DNA of 46,034 nucleotides from Magnetominusculus dajiuhuensis (lineage in GTDB: Bacteria; Nitrospirota; Thermodesulfovibrionia; Thermodesulfovibrionales; Magnetobacteriaceae). The position numbers and the translations under genes were made by a program. This document shows positions 16,447 to 24,200 of this stretch, in pieces (position 1 is the stretch's first letter; every line of letters begins with the position of its first letter). The notes under the pieces were generated by a model. That model was not told the DNA's origin and searched no databases. It saw only the letters and a list, made by a program, of their open reading frames with translations. The stretch spans positions 1-46,034 of the forward strand of contig NZ_JBJUSG010000012.1 of assembly GCF_046044395.1 (NCBI RefSeq), in the 5' to 3' direction.

Positions 16447-17472
16447 ATGAGAAAAACTATATATCAATTTTTTTTCGGGGCAGCCGCGGTTACCCTGATT
16501 GCAATAATAGGAGTTCTAACCCCGTCAGACGTCAGGGCCTGCGCAAGTTGCGGCTGCACGCTTAGTTCAGACTGGGATAACCTGCAATTCTCGTCAACGT
16601 CAGGATTAAAGCTGGACTTGCGCTATGATTATCTGAATCAGAATCAATTGCGCAGCGGCACCGGCACGATCTCATCCGCCGACGCAAGCCAGATTATGAA
16701 CAACGGCAATCCACAGGAAGTCGAGAAATACACCCACAACAACTATCTCACCTTAGGGGCTGACTATACCTTCAGCCGTGAATGGGGAGTTAATCTCCAG
16801 GTACCTTATATCAATCGAGACCACAGCACGCTTGGCACGGCCTCAGATGGTTACACACCGGGCGACGGCGGGGGCCAGTACAATTCACATACCTCAAATA
16901 TTGGAGATATCAAGCTACTGGGGCGCTATCAGGGGTTCACGCCAGAGTGTAACCTCGGCGTCCTTTTTGGGTTTAAACTTCCAACCGGCAAATACACATT
17001 GACCGGAACATCAACCGATGCCACAGCCCCAGGGCCAGTTGCCATTGACCGCGGCCTGCAGCCCGGTACCGGCACCACTGACGTAATCATTGGCATATAC
17101 TATACCAACAACATAACCCCGTCGCTTGATTACTTCGCACAGGCGACTTATCAGGCGGCTCTCTATGAAAGAGATCACTACAGGCCCGGCGAAGGCGTTA
17201 ATCTTAATCTGGGGCTTCGCTACATGGACCTGCACGTATTTTATCCACAGGTTCAGCTTAACTTCCGGTATGCCCGCCACGACACAGGACTAAACGCGGA
17301 TTCGGTCAGCACAGGGGGAACACTGCTGTACATTAGTCCGGGCGTCAGTGTGCCGATTGGCGAGCATGTCTCAGCGTACAGCTTCGTTCAATTGCCTGTT
17401 TATCAGAACGTTAACGGGGTGCAGCTTGCGCCGCGCTATACGATGTCTTTTGGTGTACGATACACATTTTAG
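16447..17472 (+). CDS. Outer-membrane beta-barrel protein with mature N-terminal Cys cluster
   Basis: A 341-aa protein with a signal peptide (YQFFFGAAAVTLIAIIGVLTP) followed by ACASCGCTLSSDWDNLQ, giving Cys32, Cys35 and Cys37 at the mature N-terminus. The rest alternates polar and hydrophobic residues in beta-strand fashion and ends in VRYTF, a terminal Phe typical of BAM-inserted outer-membrane barrels. This fits the transporter-like PF13557-type barrels (phenol/metabolite or metal-related) in which a CxxCxC-W segment is common. Substrate unknown; a metal-related role is a guess from the cysteines. A TGGAGG Shine-Dalgarno precedes the ATG. Confidence 0.85.
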   Translation: MRKTIYQFFFGAAAVTLIAIIGVLTPSDVRACASCGCTLSSDWDNLQFSSTSGLKLDLRYDYLNQNQLRSGTGTISSADASQIMNNGNPQEVEKYTHNNYLTLGADYTFSREWGVNLQVPYINRDHSTLGTASDGYTPGDGGGQYNSHTSNIGDIKLLGRYQGFTPECNLGVLFGFKLPTGKYTLTGTSTDATAPGPVAIDRGLQPGTGTTDVIIGIYYTNNITPSLDYFAQATYQAALYERDHYRPGEGVNLNLGLRYMDLHVFYPQVQLNFRYARHDTGLNADSVSTGGTLLYISPGVSVPIGEHVSAYSFVQLPVYQNVNGVQLAPRYTMSFGVRYTF

Positions 17473-17542
17473 GCACTCACATTTTAGAAGCTATTGGCAC
17501 GCACGGGAGTTTCCACGGCGATACGAGAGCTCGTTCCGCCTG

Positions 17543-18712
17543 TTATTTTGTGCAGATACAGGCGATATTGTTGAAGTATGTCGTGCCGTTAATAGTATTG
17601 GGGTGGATTTTAACGAATTCGACTTCCCTGAATAACGGGGTCAGCAGGTGGCTCAGGCTGCTTTGATTGAAGAAATTAACGTGCGTTGCCTCAAGGATGT
17701 GCCACGGCACTACGTTGTGCTGGTAACACACAGGTATGGCGCTTATGTCGGGGACGGTTATAATAGCCCTCTTCCTTGCGATTCGCGCAATTTCTTTTAC
17801 CGCGCCTTCAAAGTCAGAGATATGCTCAATGACCTCTGTGCAGATGACGCTCTCAAAACTCCCATCTTCAAACGGATACCATGAGCCATTAGAATATATA
17901 GTTACGTACTGTTGAATGTCCGGGTACAGGTTTTCAATGATTGCCGCACTCTCCAGCTCTATGCCAAAGGCCTCAATCCCGATGCCGCGTAGATTTCTTA
18001 TCAGAGCGCCGCTTCCACACCCGAAATCCAGTACCGGCGACAGCAGGTAGCTGCTGGCTAAATTCATAATAACATCAGACACGAATCTGGACGCTGGCGC
18101 AGAGCCGTATATATCATCCCGTGTGGCTGCCGTTGTCCTTGAAATAAGCCCCGCGTAATGAGGGGCAGCAACCTGATATTCGATCTTCGAAGTGAATATC
18201 TCCTCTTCCATGAAGGTCACTCTTATGTCCTTAAACGGCGAAGATACCAGATACTCTATTACAAACCCTGTAAAATGATTATTTGTACCGGCGTGAACCG
18301 CTATGTCAGCCCTGTATACCCTGTAATAATACTCAACCGGCACTGCGGTCTCGTTTATATACAATTTAATATAGTCTAATACCTGCGAAATATCCTCTAA
18401 ACACCAGCCTTCTATACGAATAAGCCCGCAAGGCTCCATATCTATCGCGTCGAAACACCCGCCTTGGAACGTTCTCAGGATTTCCTTTCGAATGTTATAA
18501 AGCGGCGTCTCCACCGTATTGTCAGTCTGCGGGGGTGCGGCAGGCTCAGCCCCGTTATGATGGGACACTAACGCGACCGTTGGCAGCATCCTGCGTAGTC
18601 TGTTCTTAATCCTATGTGATAAACTTTCTTTCACTATTCTCTGTGTTGTCCCACTTCTCTGTGTTGCCCCGCTTCTCTGTGTTGCCAGATTTCTCCATGT
18701 CCTGCCATCCAT
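17543..18712 (-). CDS. SAM-dependent methyltransferase with N-terminal beta-sandwich-like module
   Basis: A 389-aa protein. Residues about 190-330 are a class I SAM methyltransferase: motif I is VLDFGCGSGALIRNL, followed by IEAFGIELE and a later VICTEVIEHISDFEGAVKEIARI. Residues about 75-165 carry a module beginning LIRIEGWCLEDISQVLDYIKLYI and ending in a GFVIEY strand, resembling the GWA...VEVYLD...GF repeats of the glycosyltransferase at 21.2-26.1 kb. The first 25 residues encode a six-residue repeat (TQRSGA/T), so the ATG at 18712 may be too early; Met42 (MLPTVALV) is an alternative. It is divergent from the HAD/GT operon and probably modifies a surface glycan or glycan-bound lipid. Confidence 0.85.
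   Translation of the reverse strand: MDGRTWRNLATQRSGATQRSGTTQRIVKESLSHRIKNRLRRMLPTVALVSHHNGAEPAAPPQTDNTVETPLYNIRKEILRTFQGGCFDAIDMEPCGLIRIEGWCLEDISQVLDYIKLYINETAVPVEYYYRVYRADIAVHAGTNNHFTGFVIEYLVSSPFKDIRVTFMEEEIFTSKIEYQVAAPHYAGLISRTTAATRDDIYGSAPASRFVSDVIMNLASSYLLSPVLDFGCGSGALIRNLRGIGIEAFGIELESAAIIENLYPDIQQYVTIYSNGSWYPFEDGSFESVICTEVIEHISDFEGAVKEIARIARKRAIITVPDISAIPVCYQHNVVPWHILEATHVNFFNQSSLSHLLTPLFREVEFVKIHPNTINGTTYFNNIACICTK
18637..18690 (-). repeat. Three 18-bp tandem repeats at the start of the methyltransferase gene
   Basis: TTCTCTGTGTTG (plus strand) occurs at 18637, 18655 and 18673, a period of exactly 18 bases, each followed by a near-identical six-base linker. In frame they encode a repeating A/T-T-Q-R-S-G hexapeptide, so copy-number change would keep the frame. 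Confidence 0.8.
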
Positions 18713-18778
18713 ACTGTGCCTGAGCCAGCTCAGCAGTCCGATATACTAACACACTCAAAGAAAAAAAAAAAGCTGTTA

Positions 18779-18807
18779 TTGACAAATAAACGTTTCTTTT
18801 TTATAAT
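18779..18807 (+). promoter_or_regulatory. Perfect-consensus sigma70 promoter for the HAD/glycosyltransferase operon
   Basis: TTGACA at 18779-18784, a 17-base spacer, and TATAAT at 18802-18807: both hexamers and the spacing match the ideal vegetative promoter. The start point should be near 18814, 15 bases before the HAD gene ATG at 18829. An oligo-A tract just upstream (from about 18760) could act as an UP element. Confidence 0.8.
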
Positions 18808-18828
18808 CAACGATAGTCAATAGAGTTT

Positions 18829-21030
18829 ATGGACATTGACTCCCCCTGTTGTATTGAAGAGTCTAAGCGCTGCTTAGGTATTGATGCGGGTTTGTTCAGA
18901 GGTTTCTTGGATTTAAAAATGTTACGCTTAAATTGGTGGAAGGTCAGCAGTGGGCGGCAGGTTAAGACAGTCCGCTCCCTGATGGCTGCCATAGAAGGGT
19001 TAATCGGCGGTGTGGACATTGTTTCTTTTGATGTCTTCGATACGCTGTTTGAGAGGGATATTGAACCGCCCGAAAAGGTAAAAGAGGCGGCGGCGCGCGC
19101 ATTGTCGCAGTTTTTAAACAAAACCCTGGGCATGGCATACTCGTCCCATGAGGTATATTCCCTCAGGAATCTGATAGAGACTAAATTAAGAGAAAAAGCC
19201 GGTGCCCAAGGCAAAGACACCGAATGCTCCTTTACAGCCATAGCCGATGAAATGGCACGCGCAATATCAGGGCAGACAAATGAGCCGCTTCGAAGACAGA
19301 TTATTAAATTCGACCTTGACATCGAAAAAGACGTTATTTATGTAAAAGAGGGTATGATAGAAATCCTTAAGTGGCTCAAATCTCTTAATAAAAGGATAAT
19401 TGCCATCTCTAACATGTATCTTGATAGGGAGCACTTTGAGGAAATCTTCAGGGAAAAGGCCATAGACGGTTATTTTGACGATATTTATGTCTCCTCAGAG
19501 CACGCCATGGGCAAGCACTCAGGCAAATTGTTTGACTATGTGTTATTGAAAGAGCGCGCGGCCCCGGAGCGCCTGCTGCATATCGGCGACCACGCGGAGG
19601 CAGACTACCGGGTCCCCCTGCGAATGGGTATAAAGGCCATAAGGCTTTATGATGTGTCGCATCTTAAGAAAAAACATATACTACTTAACTACAACGCCCT
19701 CGCCTCGAAAAATCCCTACTGGAGGGGACGTTACGCGCTGCAGCTCATACGTCCTCCTCGTAGCAGGGCCGGAGGGGGCGATTTTTATTACAACTATGGA
19801 TACTCGTTCTTAGGCCCTGTATATGCGGCCTTTGTCTATGGTGCCATCGGGGAGGTAAAGAGGCATGAGATAAAAAAGGCCTTTTTTATCTCCAGAGAAG
19901 GGGAGCTGTTCTTAAACATCTTTAATATATTTGCTCCGGCACTATTGACTGAGCAGGAAACTCCTACGACTGATTATGTCTATTTAACGAGAAAGTCTAC
20001 CGCCCTGGCCTCCTTATGCAAAGGGCTTCCGCTGGATAAGGCGCTGCTTGGGCTTTGCAACCCGGCTCAAAAGGGCATATACTCTATTTTGAACGTCTTC
20101 GGGTTATATCATAAGGATATTGCGGCGCTACTTGGGAAACACGGCTTTAAACATATTGAGGAGCCTATATGGAATTACTGCGATTCACGGATTACTGATT
20201 TGCTTGCTGATAAGGACTTTCAGGCTCTCGTGCGCAAGTATGCGGAAGGAGATAAAAATAAATTAGAAAGGTATCTGAATCAACTACATTTTTTTGGCTC
20301 CGGCAAGACGGCCTTCATAGATATTGGATGGAGCGCCTCGATTCAAAAATTCCTGCAGGACACATTTATTCCGCGCCATGACTATCCCCATGTCTATGGC
20401 CTCTATTTTGGCTTCAGCAACCTTGGCCAATACAACTTTGACGAAACAAGGAACACCGTCATTGGGATACTTCTTGACCAGAGGCGGGCTTCCGCTGTTG
20501 AGCAGATATTTGCCCGTTTCGAGGAACTGTTTGAGGAGGGGGCACGGTCGCTCCAGCCCACGACTGTCGGCTATAAAATAAATCCCAAAACAGATATGGT
20601 AGAGCCGGTTTTTAAAGATGATAAGGACTCTGGCAGGGCGGTCGAACTCCTTAACAACGATTTGATAAGGGCAATGAAAGAAGGTGCCGTTGATTTCTCT
20701 AAGGAATTTCTCAGATCAGTTCTGCTCACCGGCTGTACCTTTGAGGATATTAAACCGTTTATAATGACTACCGCCGAAAGATGTATCGCCTTTCCCTCAA
20801 AGGAAGAGATGAGCCACCTCTTCAGAATAAAGCACGCAGAGGACTTCGGCTCTAAAAGCGTTACTGATTTCAGCAGCGACAGAATCAAAAGCCGCACCGC
20901 CATCTTAAACCCAACCAGGTTTAAGGCAATGGTAAAGAAATCGAACTGGAGATACGGCACTGTAAAATCTATGGGGATACCGGGGGTTAACCTGCTTTTG
21001 AGATATTATGATATAATCAGGGGCTTATGA
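18829..21030 (+). CDS. HAD-superfamily protein of surface-polysaccharide clusters (COG5610-like)
   Basis: 733 aa. Residues about 60-290 form a HAD domain: motif I VSFDVFDTLFERD (nucleophile and acid-base Asp), motif II IAISNMYLD, the Lys in MGKHSGKLFDY, and motif III LHIGDHAEADY. The C-terminal about 430 residues (starting near YGYSFLGPVYAAFVYG, with FFISREGELFL and TAFIDIGWSASIQ) match the conserved extension I associate with COG5610 HAD proteins found beside glycosyltransferases. A phosphatase or transferase role in glycan assembly is inferred. The start is supported by the promoter 22 bases upstream, though Met31 (MLRLNWW) is possible. It overlaps the next small gene by 4 bp. Confidence 0.88.
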   Translation: MDIDSPCCIEESKRCLGIDAGLFRGFLDLKMLRLNWWKVSSGRQVKTVRSLMAAIEGLIGGVDIVSFDVFDTLFERDIEPPEKVKEAAARALSQFLNKTLGMAYSSHEVYSLRNLIETKLREKAGAQGKDTECSFTAIADEMARAISGQTNEPLRRQIIKFDLDIEKDVIYVKEGMIEILKWLKSLNKRIIAISNMYLDREHFEEIFREKAIDGYFDDIYVSSEHAMGKHSGKLFDYVLLKERAAPERLLHIGDHAEADYRVPLRMGIKAIRLYDVSHLKKKHILLNYNALASKNPYWRGRYALQLIRPPRSRAGGGDFYYNYGYSFLGPVYAAFVYGAIGEVKRHEIKKAFFISREGELFLNIFNIFAPALLTEQETPTTDYVYLTRKSTALASLCKGLPLDKALLGLCNPAQKGIYSILNVFGLYHKDIAALLGKHGFKHIEEPIWNYCDSRITDLLADKDFQALVRKYAEGDKNKLERYLNQLHFFGSGKTAFIDIGWSASIQKFLQDTFIPRHDYPHVYGLYFGFSNLGQYNFDETRNTVIGILLDQRRASAVEQIFARFEELFEEGARSLQPTTVGYKINPKTDMVEPVFKDDKDSGRAVELLNNDLIRAMKEGAVDFSKEFLRSVLLTGCTFEDIKPFIMTTAERCIAFPSKEEMSHLFRIKHAEDFGSKSVTDFSSDRIKSRTAILNPTRFKAMVKKSNWRYGTVKSMGIPGVNLLLRYYDIIRGL

Positions 21031-21260
21031 AGGATAGCTTCTATTTTACAAAGAATCTTGATCTTAAGATATGCACAATTGGGCAGGTAGTTTTTATAGC
21101 CCTGCTGCATAGGTTATTATTTTTTAGGAGATACTGTTATATGGACCACTATCCGGCCTTCTCACAGCTTGCGGCGGCATACCTGGCTCACAGCTCGTTT
21201 TATCTTTATAACCTGGCGGTATGGATAAAGAGATTGTTTTTGAGGCTGCTAAACAGATGA
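21027..21260 (+). CDS. 77-aa small protein between HAD and glycosyltransferase genes
   Basis: A 77-aa frame whose ATG overlaps the HAD gene stop (ATGA at 21027-21030) and whose TGA overlaps an in-frame ATG of the glycosyltransferase (ATGA at 21257-21260). Two such couplings make a chance frame unlikely. The protein has a hydrophobic stretch (IGQVVFIALLHRLLFF), several Tyr/Phe and a basic amphipathic C-terminus (VWIKRLFLRLLNR), suggesting membrane association. No family recognised. If the glycosyltransferase instead starts at 21221 the overlap is 40 bp. It may recruit the enzymes to the inner membrane; that is speculative. Confidence 0.6.
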   Translation: MKDSFYFTKNLDLKICTIGQVVFIALLHRLLFFRRYCYMDHYPAFSQLAAAYLAHSSFYLYNLAVWIKRLFLRLLNR

Positions 21261-24200
21261 AATTAAAACAGCGAATAATTGACTTGATAGTTAAAAGCGC
21301 AGAGCCAGAGCCGGAGCTGCCACAGTTGCCCCCTCCCCCTCCAGAGATTTCGGCCAACTGCGACAGAACCGTTTTGGCCATCAACGCGATAGACATCATG
21401 GGCTGGGCGGTGTCACAACATGGGATAAGGACAATAGAGGTCTCAATCAATGATGTACATATAGGTTGCGCCGTGTATGGCATCGAAAGAAGCGATGTAC
21501 AGGCGGCCTTCCCCGAAATAGATAATGCCGGCAACGCAGGATTTTGTCTTTTCAGGACGCTTGAGCCGCCGTTGCCCACAGGCATTGCCACACTTGAAAT
21601 AAAGATAACTTCAAACGGCGAACATGTGGATATAAAGAGGTTTGAGCTTGATGTAACTGATACATATGAAGCGTTCTTACAAGTAGCCGTTCATTGTGAC
21701 AGGGTATTATTGGATATTAAATCAGTGGAAATGATCGGTTTTGCGGTGTCTCCATACCAGATTGGCCGGTTGGATGTATATATTGACGATATTTATTTAC
21801 ACAGCGTGGTGCCAGGCATTCAACGGCCGGACGCTGAGGCGTTGTATCCGTGTTATAAAGGTGCCATCAACTCTGGTTTTTGTTTATACCACGAATTTGA
21901 AGCACCCATTGAGGAAGGCCATCATACTATTTCGTTTAAGGCAACCACTGAAATAGGCATAGCAGAAAGCCCTAATCTGGCCGTTGAAGCGATAAGAGAA
22001 ACACCGTCCATTTTCTGCGACGAAACTCATCTTGCCACAGACGCCGTTGAAATTATCGGGTTTGCGATATCTGCAAGGAAGATTTCTGGTATAGAAGTGT
22101 ACATAGATGACGCGTTTGTGGGGGTAGCCCCCTATGGACTCAGCAGAGAAGATGTCGCAAGGGCATATCCATCTCACAAAAACGCCGCTCATTCAGGGTT
22201 CTGCTTTTATAAGCCATTCGACATGCCTCTGCAGGGCGGTATTCATACGCTTGCCATTAAGGCCCTAACCCAAGATGGGGATTCTTTAATTAAACTGTGG
22301 TCTGCCCAAATTGAGGTTGACAGGAAATACGAGGAACTTACTCACCAAAGGCCGAATATATTTATAAACTGTGACAATGTGCTGCTGACGTTTGACGTTA
22401 TAGAGATAACCGGCTGGGCGGTATCCCCCGTCGGGACTAAAGAGGTTGACGTTCTTATAGACGGCGTGTTTATAGACAAGGCGGTTTGCGGGGTAGAGAG
22501 AGAGGCCAGCATAAGCGAAAGATTCCCGTGCTGCAAAGACAGCGCAAACTCCGGGTTTTGTCTGTATAAGACATTGGAAAGCCCCCTATCACAAGGGCAG
22601 CATACCGTTACGCTCAGAGTACGCTCCAACATTGGCCATGAGGGCGCTCTTGAAGTAGTTTGTGAAACAGTCGAAAGTTATGAGTCATACTCACGGAGCA
22701 ATCCAACGTTTTTTACATCGTTTGACACGCTGCTGGCAACCTGCGAAATAACCAGGGTAATGGGATGGATTGTCACACCGTTGGGGCTGCACTCAGTGGA
22801 GATTTTTGTGGATGGTAATTGTGTTGGCAATGCCAAAATAACTGATAGACACGACATTGCGCCGCGCTATCCATGTTATAAAGACACAGAGAGGATATTC
22901 TTTACTTTAGAAAAGGTATTTGAGACCCCGCTATCGCATGGTAGACATTCGCTTACCATAAGGGCGACTGCCAAAGATGGACAGACGATGTCGTGGGATT
23001 TTGAACATGAATATATTGAAAAATATTGCGACTACCTGATGAGAACTGACCCCAAGGCGCTTATTCAATTAGATAGGGCGAATATTTCGCTGGATTTTAT
23101 CGAGGTAGGAGGATGGGCGCTGTCACCTGACGGTATAGACAGGGTGGAGGTTTATCTGGACAATGAGTTTATTGGCACTGCCCATTATGGATTCGAACGC
23201 AGGGATATGAGAGAGGTATTCCCTTTGCTTAAAGCATTCCCCGACGGGGCAGACTGCGGGTTTATCTTATACCAAAAATTAGACAAGGAGCTTCAGATAG
23301 GTTATCACACACTCAAAATAGAGGCGGTTTCCACGTCTGGACTTACCGGGGCGGTGTATGAATATAATTTTATCAACAAGCTATGCAAAGACACTCTCTA
23401 TCACATACCGAGGGTCCTTATAGCCTGCGACAAGCTGCTGCCAACCCTTGACTTTATAGAAGTCGAGGGTTGGGCACTTTCACCTGACGGGATAGACAGG
23501 GTGGAGGTGTATCTGGACAATGAGTTCATCGGCACTGCCCATTATGGATTTACGCGCGCGGATATGAAAGAGACATTCCCTCTGCTTAAGGCGTTTCCAG
23601 ACGGGGCCGATTGCGGGTTTATCTTATATCAGAAATTAGACAAAGAGATTCAGATAGGTTATCACACACTCAAGGCAGTCGCGGTCTCCACACTAGGACT
23701 TACCAGGGCAGTGTATGAGTGTAATTTTGCCAGCAGGCTATACAATGAATATCGCCATGACGTGCCACGGGTCAATCTAAGCTGCGATAAGATACTGATA
23801 ACCCTTGACTTTATAGAAGTCGAGGGCTGGGCGCTGTCACCTGACGGGATAGACAAGGTGGAGGTGTATTTGGATAACGGGTTTGTTGGCACTGCCCGTT
23901 ATGGATTTCAGCGCAGGGATATGGAGGAGACATACCCATTACTGAGGACATACCCAAACGGGGTATCTTGCGGGTTTTGTCTATATCAGAAATTAGACAG
24001 GCCGCTGCCGGTGGGTTATCACACACTCAAAGTAGTGGCGGTTTCCATGTCCGGCCTTACGAGGGAAATATACGAATACAATTTTATCAACAGGCCATAC
24101 AAAGGATATCTCCATGATGTGCCGAAAATAATTCTAAGCTGCGACAAACTTCTTGTAACCCCTGACGTCATAGAAGCCGAGGGCTGGGCGGCCAGCCCTG

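Noticed and set aside
23069..24139. CRISPR array
   Set aside because: The repeats are 357 bp, contiguous, in frame and protein coding, with no spacers.
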